36,652 nucleotides of DNA, from NCBI GenBank assembly GCA_902362875.1, contig CABIYF010000029.1, positions 1-36,652 of the forward strand, read 5' to 3'. The notes beneath the pieces were generated by a model. That model ran no database searches. It was not told the origin of the DNA and was given only the letters and a program-made list of their open reading frames with translations. How positions within the stretch are numbered: position 1 is the first letter of the stretch; each line of letters starts with the position of its first letter. Positions 1 to 9,248 of the stretch are shown one piece after another. Origin of the DNA: Eubacteriaceae bacterium (lineage in GTDB: Bacteria; Bacillota; Clostridia; Lachnospirales; Lachnospiraceae). The position numbers and the translations under genes are program-made.

Positions 1-166
1 ATCAGCGACCGTTCAAAACGGCGAGCAAAATTTCTGGTCTGGATCCTCTATGTTATTATTTCGTTTTTCTCATATACAATCCCCACGACTACCTTTCAAA
101 TTAAAATTTTTCATATACAGAATATAGAACGGTATATTTTGTATACACTCATTTATCGCTTTAAAG
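1..166. other. Window-edge sequence upstream of the first operon
   Basis: AT-rich edge sequence without a recognisable complete gene. The plus frame starting at base 1 stays open to a stop at 187-189, so it could be the last ~62 codons of a gene beginning outside the window. Its translation (hydrophobic, rich in Ile, Phe and Tyr) matches nothing I recognise, and its end overlaps a good promoter. A tiny hairpin (CCGTT/AACGG, 9-21) has no U-run, so I do not call it a terminator. Confidence 0.2.
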
Positions 167-195
167 TTGCATATTATCAGAAAATTTGATATAAT
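167..195 (+). promoter_or_regulatory. Sigma-A-type promoter of the oxoprolinase operon
   Basis: TTGCAT (167-172) and a perfect TATAAT (190-195) are separated by 17 bases, about 40 bases before the first start codon. It is the only good promoter seen ahead of the six-gene operon. Confidence 0.7.
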
Positions 196-233
196 CGTCT
201 CATTATAATCAAAAAGAAAGGGAATTTTTTACT

Positions 234-1457
234 ATGAAGAAAGAGAATAACAAGAAAAGTGCAAGCGCTTTAATCGGTGCAGCATTTCTTATGGCAACAT
301 CGGCAATTGGACCTGGATTTCTTACCCAGACTGGTAAATTTACAGACAGTCTGCATGGAAGTTTCGGATTTGTAATTTTAATCTCCGTTATCTTGGCAGC
401 GATCGTACAGTTAAATGTATGGAGAGTTCTGTGTGTGTCTGGAATGCGTGGACAGGATGTAGCGAATAAAGTACTTCCTGGACTTGGATATGTGATCGCA
501 TTCTTAGTTGTTGCAGGTGGATTAGTATTTAATATTGGTAACGTTGGTGGAGGAGCTTTAGGTTTTAATACACTCCTTGGAATTCCAACAACTGCAGGAT
601 ACTTTATCGCAGGAGCAATCGCAATCCTCGTATTTTTAATGAAAAATGCAATGAATGCAATGGATAACCTTACCAAAGTTCTTGGTGGTATTATGATCCT
701 TGTCATCTTTATCGTTATCCTGATCGTGCAGCCTCCAATTGGCATGGCAGCGAAAGAAACAGTACTTCCAACAGCATCTATGGGTGATATCTTCCCAGCA
801 ATCCTTACATTACTTGGAGGAACAGTTGGTGGATACATTACATTTGCTGGTGCTCATCGTCTGATCGATGCAGGAATTACTGGAAAAGAAAACTTAAAAG
901 AGATCAATAAGAGTTCCGTTATGGGAATGGGAATCGCAACGATCGTTCGTATTTTCTTATTCCTTGCAGTATTAGGAGTCGTTGTAGCAACAGCAACTTC
1001 ACCAGCTCATACATTAGATGCTGCAAACCCAACAGCAGATGCATTCTTACAGGGAGCAGGACAGATCGGATATCGTTTCTTCGGTCTTGTGATCTTATGT
1101 GCAGCGATCACATCTATCGTTGGATGTGCTTACACATCAGTATCTTTCCTTAAGACATTCAGCAAAACGATCGAGAAGAATGAAAAATGGTTTATCGTTG
1201 GATTTATCGCAGTCAGCACGATCTGTATGGCAATTGCTGGACAGCCAGCTGTATTACTTGTACTTGCAGGAGCATTAAACGGACTGATCTTACCGATCAC
1301 ATTAGGAGTCTGCCTGATCGCTTCCCAGAAGAAATCCGTTATGGGAGAAGACTATCATCATCCAGTACTTTTACTGATTCTTGGAATCGTGGTAGTTATC
1401 GTTTCCGGATATCTTGGAATTACATCATTAAGCAGCTTAAGTGCATTATTTGCATAA
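234..1457 (+). CDS. NRAMP-related membrane transporter (YcsG-like)
   Basis: A 407-aa polytopic membrane protein with about 11 hydrophobic segments and an NRAMP-like first helix (GPGFLTQTGKFT near residues 25-36). It resembles the YcsG branch found next to 5-oxoprolinase genes in Bacillus (ycsF-ycsG-kipI-kipA region). The DPGN metal-binding motif of classical NRAMP Mn/Fe transporters is absent (GPGF instead), and no MPH motif is seen in the sixth helix, where FAGAHR stands in the same area. It may therefore import something other than Mn2+/Fe2+, perhaps the pathway substrate; that is inference from position. AAAGAAAGGG lies about 11 bases before ATG 234. It is first in an operon with pxpB 36 bases downstream. 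Confidence 0.8.
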   Translation: MKKENNKKSASALIGAAFLMATSAIGPGFLTQTGKFTDSLHGSFGFVILISVILAAIVQLNVWRVLCVSGMRGQDVANKVLPGLGYVIAFLVVAGGLVFNIGNVGGGALGFNTLLGIPTTAGYFIAGAIAILVFLMKNAMNAMDNLTKVLGGIMILVIFIVILIVQPPIGMAAKETVLPTASMGDIFPAILTLLGGTVGGYITFAGAHRLIDAGITGKENLKEINKSSVMGMGIATIVRIFLFLAVLGVVVATATSPAHTLDAANPTADAFLQGAGQIGYRFFGLVILCAAITSIVGCAYTSVSFLKTFSKTIEKNEKWFIVGFIAVSTICMAIAGQPAVLLVLAGALNGLILPITLGVCLIASQKKSVMGEDYHHPVLLLILGIVVVIVSGYLGITSLSSLSALFA

Positions 1458-1493
1458 AAACACAGACTGACCGAAGGGAGTATGTGAAGAAAC

Positions 1494-2222
1494 ATGGAAG
1501 AAGTAAAAATCAGCACTGCGGGAGATTCTGCCTTACTCATTGAGTTTGGGCAGGAGATTTCCCCAGAGATCAATGCAAGGATCACAGCTTTTGTACATCT
1601 TTTAAAAGCACAGCATATCGAAGGTGTACAGGATCTGATTCCAGCATTTACAAGCCTTCTGATCAACTATGATCCGAGAGTTGTAAATTATAAATCATTA
1701 ACAAAGCGTTTGCAGAAGTTATTAAAACTTGATGTAAATGAAGAAGCGTCCGCATCCAGAGTCTTTGAGATTCCAGTATGTTATGGAGGGGAATACGGAC
1801 CAGATATCGAGAATATTGCGAAGAATGCAGGGTTAAGCGAAGAAGAAGTAATTAAGATTCATTCTTCCAAAGACTACTTAATCTACATGCTTGGGTTCTT
1901 GCCAGGATTTTCATATCTTGGAGGACTGGATGAGAGAATTCATACACCAAGACTTGCAAATCCAAGAATTAAAATTCCAGCAGGAAGTGTTGGAATCGGT
2001 GGTTCTCAGACAGGAATCTATCCACTGGATTCACCGGGAGGATGGCAGTTACTTGGTCTGACACCGGTAAAAACATATGATCCAGAGCGAGAGAATCCAA
2101 TTCTTTTTGAAGCTGGAGACTATATCCGTTTTGTGCCTGTATCAGAAGAAGAATATTTAAAGATCAAAGAGCAGGTTGAAAATGGAACTTATGAATGTGT
2201 CGTTTATACGAAGGAGGTGTAG
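1494..2222 (+). CDS. pxpB: 5-oxoprolinase subunit PxpB (KipI family)
   Basis: A 242-aa protein of the KipI/allophanate-hydrolase subunit 1 family. Family features are visible: an early GDSALLIEFG segment, a central YLIYMLGFLPGFSYLGGL block and the PRIKIPAGSVGIGGSQTGIYP segment with a conserved SPGGW further on. With PxpC and PxpA it forms the bacterial ATP-dependent 5-oxoprolinase that opens 5-oxoproline to glutamate. PxpB and PxpC are also homologous to the carboxyltransferase domain of urea carboxylase, which matters here because biotin carboxylase and biotin carrier genes follow. AGGGAG lies 12 bases before ATG 1494. The stop codon is three bases from the pxpC start, with the pxpC ribosome binding site inside the pxpB 3' end. 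Confidence 0.9.
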   Translation: MEEVKISTAGDSALLIEFGQEISPEINARITAFVHLLKAQHIEGVQDLIPAFTSLLINYDPRVVNYKSLTKRLQKLLKLDVNEEASASRVFEIPVCYGGEYGPDIENIAKNAGLSEEEVIKIHSSKDYLIYMLGFLPGFSYLGGLDERIHTPRLANPRIKIPAGSVGIGGSQTGIYPLDSPGGWQLLGLTPVKTYDPERENPILFEAGDYIRFVPVSEEEYLKIKEQVENGTYECVVYTKEV

Positions 2223-2225
2223 ATC

Positions 2226-3230
2226 ATGGGAATTCGTGTATTAAAAGGCGGAATGCTGACAACGGTACAGGATCTTGGAAGAACAGGATATCAGAGTCAG
2301 GGATTCAGCGTATCTGGAGTTATGGACGTTCGTTCCTTTAAGATCGCAAACCTCTTACTGGACAACCCGGAAAATGAGGCGGTTCTTGAATTTACTCTAA
2401 TAGGACCAACCCTTGAATTTACGTCAGAAACGATCATTTCCATCACAGGCGGGGATTTCAGTCCACAGATCAATGGAAAACCAGCGAAGATGTATACAGC
2501 GATTTATATGTACCGTGGAGATATTCTGACATTTGGCGGAGCAAGAACTGGAACAAGAGGGTATATCGCATTCTCAAGTTATCTTGATGTACCAGTTGTG
2601 ATGGGAAGCCGCTCTACAAACATCAAGTGTCAGATCGGTGGATTTAAAGGCCGCAAACTGGAAGATGAAGATTATATCGGATTTAGGGCAAAACGAAGAT
2701 ATCTGCCATATTATTTATCAAGAAGCCTGGATTTAAATGAATTTGATCAGGAAAAAGTAACCTTAAGAGTTGTCATGGGTCCTCAGGAGAAGATGTTTAC
2801 CAAAGAAGGACGTGAGACATTCTTAAATTCAGAATATACAGTGACAAGTGAGTTTGACCGTATGGGATGCCGTCTGGAAGGACCATTTATTGCATATAAA
2901 ACGACATCCGATATCATTTCGGATGGAATCGCATTTGGATCCGTTCAGGTGCCAAGCCATGGAAAACCGATCATCTTATTAGCAGACCGCCAGACAACCG
3001 GTGGATATGCAAAGATCGCAACCGTTATTTCTGTGGATATTCCAAAACTTGTCCAGAGAAAGACAGAACAAAAGATCAGATTTCAGGCAGTATCAGTAGA
3101 AGAGGCACAGAAACTGTTGGCAGATGAGATGAAAGAGCTGAATGATTTCAGAAGCCAGATTTATACACCTTGTAAAGAAGTATTAGACTGCCGTTTAGTC
3201 GCAAAACGTGTCAGCACACTGTTTGAGTAG
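2226..3230 (+). CDS. pxpC: 5-oxoprolinase subunit PxpC (KipA family)
   Basis: A 334-aa protein of the KipA/allophanate-hydrolase subunit 2 (biotin-dependent carboxyltransferase) family. It begins with the typical VLKGGMLTTVQDLGRTGYQ block and carries SGVMD, a GGDFSPQINGKP segment and, near the C-terminus, SHGKPIILLADRQTTGGYAKIA. It is the partner of PxpB in 5-oxoprolinase and corresponds to part of the carboxyltransferase half of urea carboxylase. The length is normal. AAGGAGGTG overlaps the end of pxpB, so the two are probably translationally coupled. Its stop is followed at once by the ribosome binding site of the biotin carrier gene. Confidence 0.9.
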   Translation: MGIRVLKGGMLTTVQDLGRTGYQSQGFSVSGVMDVRSFKIANLLLDNPENEAVLEFTLIGPTLEFTSETIISITGGDFSPQINGKPAKMYTAIYMYRGDILTFGGARTGTRGYIAFSSYLDVPVVMGSRSTNIKCQIGGFKGRKLEDEDYIGFRAKRRYLPYYLSRSLDLNEFDQEKVTLRVVMGPQEKMFTKEGRETFLNSEYTVTSEFDRMGCRLEGPFIAYKTTSDIISDGIAFGSVQVPSHGKPIILLADRQTTGGYAKIATVISVDIPKLVQRKTEQKIRFQAVSVEEAQKLLADEMKELNDFRSQIYTPCKEVLDCRLVAKRVSTLFE

Positions 3231-3246
3231 AAAAGGAGAAGACACT

Positions 3247-3681
3247 GTGAATTTAGAAAAAATCGAAAAATTAGTAAAGATCATCGAGAATTCTTCCATG
3301 CTGGACTTCAGCATTCAGGAAGGTGATGTAAAAATCAAAATGAGCAGAAGAGGAAGTCAGGGAGCACCAGCTGCACCAATGGCAGTTTCCACACAGGGTG
3401 TTGACAGTGCTGCAGACGGACTTGATTCCGAAGACGAAGCATACATCACATCCCCAATCGTAGGTACATTTTATTCTGCACCATCTCCAGATGCCAAAGC
3501 ATTTGTCAAAGTTGGAGATCGTGTCAAAGCAGGGCAGACGGTATGTATCCTTGAAGCAATGAAATTAATGAACGAGATCGAAAGTGACTTTGACTGTGAG
3601 ATCGAAGCTGTCTTAGTAAGTAATGAACAGAAGATTGAATACGGGCAGCCATTATTCAAAGTAAAAAAACTTGAAGACTAA
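3247..3681 (+). CDS. accB: Biotin carboxyl carrier protein
   Basis: A 144-aa biotin carrier protein. The C-terminal lipoyl/biotinyl domain contains EAMKLM, with the biotin acceptor at about Lys106. The N-terminal part (NLEKIEKLVKIIENSSM) is the usual AccB helix, and an Ala/Pro/Ser-rich linker joins the two. I chose GTG 3247 because AAAGGAGAA ends six bases before it and MNLEKIEKL is the family N-terminus. An in-frame ATG at 3208 would overlap pxpC and lacks a ribosome binding site. No carboxyltransferase genes (accA/accD) are present. Sitting between pxpC and accC, it probably serves the Pxp complex rather than, or as well as, acetyl-CoA carboxylase. Confidence 0.88.
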   Translation: MNLEKIEKLVKIIENSSMLDFSIQEGDVKIKMSRRGSQGAPAAPMAVSTQGVDSAADGLDSEDEAYITSPIVGTFYSAPSPDAKAFVKVGDRVKAGQTVCILEAMKLMNEIESDFDCEIEAVLVSNEQKIEYGQPLFKVKKLED

Positions 3682-3693
3682 AGGGGGCATTCT

Positions 3694-5040
3694 ATGTTTC
3701 GAAGTATATTGATCGCGAACCGTGGAGAAATCGCAGTCAGGATCATCCGTGCCTGCCGTAATATGGGAATTAAGAGTATCGCGGTTTATTCAAAAGAAGA
3801 TAAAGACAGTCTTCATGTACAATTAGCAGACCGAAGAGTATGTATCGGAGAAGGGCCTGCAAAGAATAGTTACCTTAACATGGAACGTATCATTTCTGCA
3901 GCAAAGAATACAGATGCAGATGCGATCCATCCAGGATTTGGTTTCTTATCTGAAAATGCTGACTTTGTCCGTCTATGTAAAGAAAATGATATTGCATTCA
4001 TCGGACCAAGTGCTGAAGTTATCGACAGCATGGGAAATAAATCAAATGCAAGAAAAACAATGATGGAAGCAGGCGTTCCAGTCGTACCAGGAACAAAAGA
4101 ACCTGTTTATGATGCTGTCACAGGAGAGAAATTAGCAGACGAGATCGGCTACCCAGTCATGATCAAAGCATCCTCAGGTGGTGGTGGAAAAGGAATGCGT
4201 GTTGCAAAATCCAAAGAAGATTTTGAATTTAATTTTAACACTGCCCAGAGAGAATCAGCTAATGCATTCGGGGATGACACGATGTATATTGAAAAATTTG
4301 TCGAGAATCCACGACACGTCGAGATTCAGATCATGGCAGATGAACACGGAAATGTCGTAGCCTTAGGAGAACGTGACTGTTCTGTTCAGAGAAACCACCA
4401 GAAACTGATCGAAGAATCACCATCTCCAGCGATCACAGATGAGATCAGAAAATCCATGAACCATGATGCGATCCTTGCAGCAAAAGCCGTAGGCTATACA
4501 AATGCAGGAACCGTAGAGTTTATCCTTGATCCAAAAGGAACTTATTATTTCATGGAAATGAATACACGTATTCAAGTAGAACACGGAGTTACAGAGATGG
4601 TTACAGGAACAGACCTGATCATCGAACAGATCCGTGTAGCGATGGGAATGGAATTAAGCTTTACACAGGAAGACGTTCAGATTAATGGACATGCGATCGA
4701 ATGCCGTATCAACGCAGAGATTCCAGAGAAAAACTTCATGCCAAGCCCTGGAGTGATCAAGAACATGCATCTTCCAGCTGGAAATGGAGTCCGCGTGGAT
4801 ACATCCATCTATACAGGATACCGCATCCCATCCGAATACGATTCCATGATCGCAAAAGTCATCGTACACGCATCAGATCGTGACGCAGCATTACAGAAAA
4901 TGAGAACAGCCCTCGATGAAATGGTAATCTTAGGAATTCATACAAACCTTGATTTCCAATATCAGCTCATGAATAACCGCGAATTCTGCGAAGGAAAAGC
5001 AGATACAGGATTTATCGAGAGATTATTAAGATTAGACTAA
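3694..5040 (+). CDS. accC: Biotin carboxylase
   Basis: A 448-aa ATP-grasp biotin carboxylase of normal length. It starts with [20 protein letters not shown], has the Gly-rich ATP-binding loop [12 protein letters not shown] (near residues 159-170), [16 protein letters not shown], and the active-site block [16 protein letters not shown]. It carboxylates the biotin on the neighbouring carrier protein using ATP and bicarbonate. AGGGGG precedes ATG 3694. With accB and the pxpBC carboxyltransferase homologues, the operon holds the same parts as urea carboxylase (BC, CT, BCCP) as separate genes. It could still supply acetyl-CoA carboxylase if no other accC exists in the genome. Confidence 0.92.
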   Translation: MFRSILIANRGEIAVRIIRACRNMGIKSIAVYSKEDKDSLHVQLADRRVCIGEGPAKNSYLNMERIISAAKNTDADAIHPGFGFLSENADFVRLCKENDIAFIGPSAEVIDSMGNKSNARKTMMEAGVPVVPGTKEPVYDAVTGEKLADEIGYPVMIKASSGGGGKGMRVAKSKEDFEFNFNTAQRESANAFGDDTMYIEKFVENPRHVEIQIMADEHGNVVALGERDCSVQRNHQKLIEESPSPAITDEIRKSMNHDAILAAKAVGYTNAGTVEFILDPKGTYYFMEMNTRIQVEHGVTEMVTGTDLIIEQIRVAMGMELSFTQEDVQINGHAIECRINAEIPEKNFMPSPGVIKNMHLPAGNGVRVDTSIYTGYRIPSEYDSMIAKVIVHASDRDAALQKMRTALDEMVILGIHTNLDFQYQLMNNREFCEGKADTGFIERLLRLD

Positions 5041-5092
5041 GAAAGATACTCAAAAGAATGGGTATACAAAAGAAAGTGAGGCATCATTTATT

Positions 5093-5848
5093 ATGTATCA
5101 GGTAGATTTAAACAGTGACCTTGGAGAAAGCTTTGGAAGATATACAATTGGAAATGATGAAAAGATCATTCCACTGATCACATCCGCAAACGTAGCATGC
5201 GGATACCACGCATCCGATCCAGTCGTTATGACACAGACGATCCAGAGAGCCAAAGAAGCAGGCATCGGAATCGGAGCCCATCCAGGACTTCCAGATCTTA
5301 TGGGATTTGGACGAAGAAGCATGGCAATCTCAAACGAAGAAGCCAAAGCATATACCCTGTACCAGATCAGCGCCTTAGGCGGAATGTGCAAAGCAGCCGG
5401 AGTGAAATTACAGCACGTAAAACTACACGGAGCATTATATAACATGGCAGCGAAAGACTATGAGCTTTCCAAAGCTATCTGCGAAGCAATTTACGAATAC
5501 GACAAAGATCTGATCGTGATGGGATTATCCGGAAGCGAAATGATCAAAGCCGCAAATGACTGCGGACTAAAAGCAGCCAGCGAAGTATTCGCTGACCGTG
5601 CCTACGAAGAAGACGGAACACTGGTAAACAGAAGAAAAGCTGGAGCTATGATCGAAGATGAAGACGAAGCGATCAAGAGAGTTGTCCGTATGGTAAAAGA
5701 AGGAAAAGTTACTTCAATTACGGGAAAAGATATTGATATTAAGGCAGACTCTATCTGTGTCCATGGAGATGGAGAGAAAGCATTACTGTTTGTGGAGAAG
5801 ATCCGCAAGGCATTAGCCGAAGAAGAGATAGAGATTCGTCATTTATAA
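5093..5848 (+). CDS. pxpA: 5-oxoprolinase subunit PxpA (LamB/YcsF family)
   Basis: A 251-aa LamB/YcsF family protein, normal length. Hallmarks are [12 protein letters not shown] at the N-terminus, [40 protein letters not shown] and, late, VHGDGEKA. PxpA is the subunit of 5-oxoprolinase that most likely carries the ring-opening site; PxpB and PxpC are needed for ATP-dependent activity. It is the last gene of the operon, 52 bases after accC, preceded by GTGAGG and followed by a strong terminator. No KipR-like regulator is present next to the operon. Confidence 0.93.
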   Translation: MYQVDLNSDLGESFGRYTIGNDEKIIPLITSANVACGYHASDPVVMTQTIQRAKEAGIGIGAHPGLPDLMGFGRRSMAISNEEAKAYTLYQISALGGMCKAAGVKLQHVKLHGALYNMAAKDYELSKAICEAIYEYDKDLIVMGLSGSEMIKAANDCGLKAASEVFADRAYEEDGTLVNRRKAGAMIEDEDEAIKRVVRMVKEGKVTSITGKDIDIKADSICVHGDGEKALLFVEKIRKALAEEEIEIRHL

Positions 5849-5864
5849 GAACTAATATAAAAAT

Positions 5865-5908
5865 AAAAATCTGATATGTAATCTGTGGGTTATATATCAG
5901 ATTTTTTT
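5865..5908 (+). terminator. Rho-independent terminator after pxpA
   Basis: A 13-bp stem (AAAAATCTGATAT 5865-5877 with ATATCAGATTTTT 5894-5906) closes a 16-base loop and runs into seven Ts. It lies 16 bases after the pxpA stop. Confidence 0.85.
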
Positions 5909-5962
5909 GCCTTAGATAAAACTTTAGGATAAAATATGGAAATGATTATATCAAAAAATGAA

Positions 5963-5991
5963 TTGAATCAAGGAAATTCACAAGATATAAT
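5963..5991 (+). promoter_or_regulatory. Promoter of the ubiD-ubiX pair
   Basis: TTGAAT (5963-5968) and TATAAT (5986-5991) have a 17-base spacer and lie about 70 bases before the ubiD-family start codon. Confidence 0.7.
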
Positions 5992-6059
5992 AAAAAACAT
6001 AAAATGAATTATTAAATTGCAAATTAAGATATCATCATAACAAAGAAAGAAGGAAAAGC

Positions 6060-7520
6060 ATGGCAGACAAAGTAAGAGACTTAAGAAGTGCCCTAGAACG
6101 TTTAAAAACAATGGAAGGGCAATACATAGAAACTGACGTAGAAGTTGATCCAATGGCAGAACTTGCCGGAGTTTACCGTTATGTAGGTGCAGGTGGAACA
6201 GTCAAACGTCCGACAAAAGAAGGACCAGCAATGGTATTTAACAATGTCAAAGGACATAAAGATGCCAGAGTAGCGATTGGTGTTCTAGCAAGCAGAAAGC
6301 GTGTAGCAGCTCTTTTAGACTGTAAACCAGAAGAATTAGGAAAGAAACTTTATCACAGTGTAGATAACCCAATCCCACCAGTTGAATATCAGGGAGCGCC
6401 ACCATGTCAGCAGGTCGTTCATAAAGCAGAAGATCCAGACTTCAACCTATACGATCTGGTACCAGCCCCAACCAACACACCAGATGATGCGGGTCCATAT
6501 ATCACCCTTGGAATGTGCTATGCAACACATCCAGACACAGGAGTTCATGATGTGACGATCCATAGATTATGTATTCAGGGAAAAGATGAACTCTCTATTT
6601 TCTTCACTCCGGGAGCAAGACATATCGGAGCAATGGCAGAGCGTGCAGAAGAATTAGGACAGAAACTTCCAATCTCTATCAGTATCGGAGTCGATCCGGC
6701 AATCGAGATCGGTTCCTGCTTTGAAGCACCAACAACACCACTAGGATATGACGAATTATCCGTAGCAGGAGCTTTAAGAAATGAACCAGTGGAATTATGC
6801 AAATGTTTAACAGTCGACGAAATGGCGATTGCAAATGCAGAATATGTCATTGAAGGAGAAGTCATTCCAAACGTCCGAGTACAGGAAGACCAGAACAGCC
6901 ACACAGGTTATGCAATGCCAGAATTTCCGGGATATACAGGACCTGCAAGTTCCCAGTGCTGGCTGATCAAAGTCAAAGCGGTAACACACAGAGAAAATCC
7001 AATCATGCAGACATGTATCGGACCAAGTGAAGAACATGTATCCATGGCAGGAATTCCGACAGAAGCAAGTATTTACGGAATGGTAGAAAAAGCAATGCCG
7101 GGACGTCTTCAGAACGTATATTGTGGATCAGCAGGTGGTGGAAAATATATGGCAGTTTTGCAGTTTAAGAAACGAGAAGCCAGTGACGAAGGAAGACAAA
7201 GACAGGCAGCATTATTAGCATTTTCTGCGTTTAGTGAATTGAAACATGTATTTTTAGTAGATGAAGATGTTGACTGTTTTGATATGAATGATGTCTTATG
7301 GGCAATGAATACAAGATTCCAGGGAGATGCAGATATCATCACGATTCCGGGAGTCAGATGCCATCCATTAGATCCATCCAACGATCCAACATGTTCTCCA
7401 AGCATCAGAGATCATGGAATCGCATGCAAGACGATCTTTGACTGTACGGTTCCATACGATCAGAAAGAACGATTTAAGAGAGCAAGATTTATGGAAGTAG
7501 ATCCAGAACATTGGTTATAA
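6060..7520 (+). CDS. UbiD family decarboxylase
   Basis: A 486-aa UbiD-type decarboxylase, which uses prenylated FMN to decarboxylate (or carboxylate) unsaturated or aromatic acids. Family blocks are visible: PPVEYQGAPPCQQVV, NTPDDAGPYITLG, SISIGVDPAIEIGSC, the EYVIEGEVIPN active-site region carrying conserved Glu residues, and CHPLDPSNDPTCS late in the chain. ubiX, which makes the cofactor, follows after 24 bases. The small third subunit (VdcD/ShdD type) of some hydroxyarylic acid decarboxylases is absent. The substrate cannot be told from sequence; a phenolic or other aromatic acid is a guess. AGAAGGA lies just before ATG 6060. Confidence 0.88.
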   Translation: MADKVRDLRSALERLKTMEGQYIETDVEVDPMAELAGVYRYVGAGGTVKRPTKEGPAMVFNNVKGHKDARVAIGVLASRKRVAALLDCKPEELGKKLYHSVDNPIPPVEYQGAPPCQQVVHKAEDPDFNLYDLVPAPTNTPDDAGPYITLGMCYATHPDTGVHDVTIHRLCIQGKDELSIFFTPGARHIGAMAERAEELGQKLPISISIGVDPAIEIGSCFEAPTTPLGYDELSVAGALRNEPVELCKCLTVDEMAIANAEYVIEGEVIPNVRVQEDQNSHTGYAMPEFPGYTGPASSQCWLIKVKAVTHRENPIMQTCIGPSEEHVSMAGIPTEASIYGMVEKAMPGRLQNVYCGSAGGGKYMAVLQFKKREASDEGRQRQAALLAFSAFSELKHVFLVDEDVDCFDMNDVLWAMNTRFQGDADIITIPGVRCHPLDPSNDPTCSPSIRDHGIACKTIFDCTVPYDQKERFKRARFMEVDPEHWL

Positions 7521-7544
7521 ATTAAGAAAAGGAAATTTATTTTA

Positions 7545-8114
7545 ATGAAGAAACGACTAATCATAGGAGCAACGGGGGCAAGTGGAATGCCGATTTTGAT
7601 CCAGTGTCTAAAACTGATGAAAGAGCAGGATGATTTTGAATCTTATTTAATTATGACAGACAGTGCAAAGTTAACTTTGGAACATGAAACAAAAATGAAA
7701 ATAGAAGAAATAGAACAACTTGCGGATCATGTCATAGATTCAAGAGAGATTGGAGCAGGCCCAGCCAGTGGATCATTTAAAACAGAAGGAATGCTCATTG
7801 TTCCATGCAGTATGAAGACGATCGCAGGAATTCACAGTGGATATGCAGACAATCTGGTATTAAGGGCAGCAGATGTAACGATCAAGGAGCATAGACCACT
7901 GGTACTTGCAGCAAGAGAGACACCATTAAGTGCGATTCATTTAAGAAATCTTCAAGAATTGGCGATGATTCCAGGAGTTCATATTATTCCTCCGATGATG
8001 ACATTTTATCATATGCCAGAGACAATTGAGGAGATGACATATCATATTGCAGCAAAACTATTGGAACCATTTGGGATAGAAGCAAAAGAATATAGGAGAT
8101 GGACTGGAATATAA
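7545..8114 (+). CDS. ubiX: UbiX flavin prenyltransferase
   Basis: A 189-aa UbiX/Pad1 family protein that prenylates FMN to make the cofactor of UbiD-type enzymes. Visible motifs are the N-terminal flavin-binding IIGATGASG, the GSFKTEGMLIVPCSMKT block, NLVLRAADVTIKE, and LAARETPLSAIHLRN. The length is typical. It follows the UbiD-family gene in the same operon and ends at a bidirectional terminator. Confidence 0.92.
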   Translation: MKKRLIIGATGASGMPILIQCLKLMKEQDDFESYLIMTDSAKLTLEHETKMKIEEIEQLADHVIDSREIGAGPASGSFKTEGMLIVPCSMKTIAGIHSGYADNLVLRAADVTIKEHRPLVLAARETPLSAIHLRNLQELAMIPGVHIIPPMMTFYHMPETIEEMTYHIAAKLLEPFGIEAKEYRRWTGI

Positions 8115-8132
8115 AATCCATATAATTAACAA

Positions 8133-8171
8133 AAAAAGGAACCCCCAAAATATCAAGAGGTTCCTTTTTTG
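8133..8171. terminator. Bidirectional terminator between ubiX and the epimerase gene
   Basis: AAAAAAGGAACC (8133-8144) pairs with GGTTCCTTTTTT (8160-8165 plus six Ts to 8171). A-tract and T-tract flank the stem on the two sides, so it can end both converging transcripts. Confidence 0.85.
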
Positions 8172-8172
8172 A

Positions 8173-9054
8173 TTATAATATTTCGATTGAGAAGCTTAAA
8201 GTTTCTGATTCACCAGATTGTAAGAATCGAACCCCGCGTTTATGCTCAAACACATCATCCTCATCACTACATGTAGAAGTTCCGCTCCAAGGTTCCAAAG
8301 CAACAAATGGTCCATCATTCGCACTAGACCAAACCCCAAGATAATCAAAATCAGGGAAAGAAACTAAAATACCATGACCAGTTTTCTTGTGTTTCAGAGC
8401 AACTTTTCTAGATTTCAACGCATCAAAGACTAAAGCATCCTTATAGAATAAAGAATGTCTCACAGGGATAAACGCTTCATTTTCAAGAACAGAAACTCGG
8501 TCAGCGTTGTTGATCAGTCCATCCTCTGTAAGTTGTGCACAGGTAGCATTCTCTGGCTGCTCAAATTCTACGATATAATCTTCAAAGGATTCATTTTCAA
8601 AAACAGGACAGTTAAATGCAGGATGACCACCAACACAGTATGGCATTACCACAGAATCATGATTGATCACAGTGTGACTTACTTTTACGCCGTGTTCTGT
8701 CAATTCATATGTCATCTGAAGTTCAAAATCATAGGGATACTGTTCCTTTGTTTTATCATTAGCTTTTAAAGAATATGTAATGCAGGTATCAGAAGAAGAA
8801 ACAAGATCAAATTCTAATCTTCTTGCAAGTCCATGTCGCCCAAAAGAGCATGTTTTGTTGTCGCCGATCGTGGCAGTTCCATTTCGAAGACATCCAACAA
8901 TTGGGAATAATACAGGAGCCTGTCCACTCCAGAATTTAGGGTTCCCCTGCCAGAGATATTCAGTGCCAGAAGCATCTTTGATAGAAGTTAATTCAGCACC
9001 AAGAGATTTTAAAGTAACAGATACATTTTCATTGTGTAAAGTTGTGTTGCTCAT
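8173..9054 (-). CDS. Aldose 1-epimerase family protein (LacX-like)
   Basis: A 293-aa galactose-mutarotase-fold protein. Likely catalytic residues are His74 (GRHGLARR), His144 (GGHPAFN) and Glu254 (ALEPWSG). The family interconverts alpha and beta anomers of aldoses; this LacX/YihR-like subgroup often has unknown sugar specificity. AGGAGG lies seven bases before the start (9062-9067, minus strand). A minus-strand TATAAT (9087-9092) is a likely -10 box, but I see no convincing -35. It is a single gene facing the ubiDX operon, with no sugar genes nearby to indicate a substrate. Confidence 0.85.
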   Translation of the reverse strand: MSNTTLHNENVSVTLKSLGAELTSIKDASGTEYLWQGNPKFWSGQAPVLFPIVGCLRNGTATIGDNKTCSFGRHGLARRLEFDLVSSSDTCITYSLKANDKTKEQYPYDFELQMTYELTEHGVKVSHTVINHDSVVMPYCVGGHPAFNCPVFENESFEDYIVEFEQPENATCAQLTEDGLINNADRVSVLENEAFIPVRHSLFYKDALVFDALKSRKVALKHKKTGHGILVSFPDFDYLGVWSSANDGPFVALEPWSGTSTCSDEDDVFEHKRGVRFLQSGESETLSFSIEIL

Positions 9055-9248
9055 GAGAAATCCTCCTAGATTTAATATTATTTTTTATTATACCATGAAT
9101 CAGCTTGTAAAAAAACGTACCTTTTATAAGGAAAAACATTGTTTTTCATAAGAATCAGTAGAAATTTTTATAGGTGTGTGATAATATGACTAAGTATGCG
9201 TAGAAAAGTAAAATGATAGATAGAAAGAATAGAAAAGAGGAAAAAACT

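Noticed and set aside
7..21. CCGTT/AACGG hairpin as an upstream terminator
   Set aside because: The stem has only five pairs and is not followed by a T-run.
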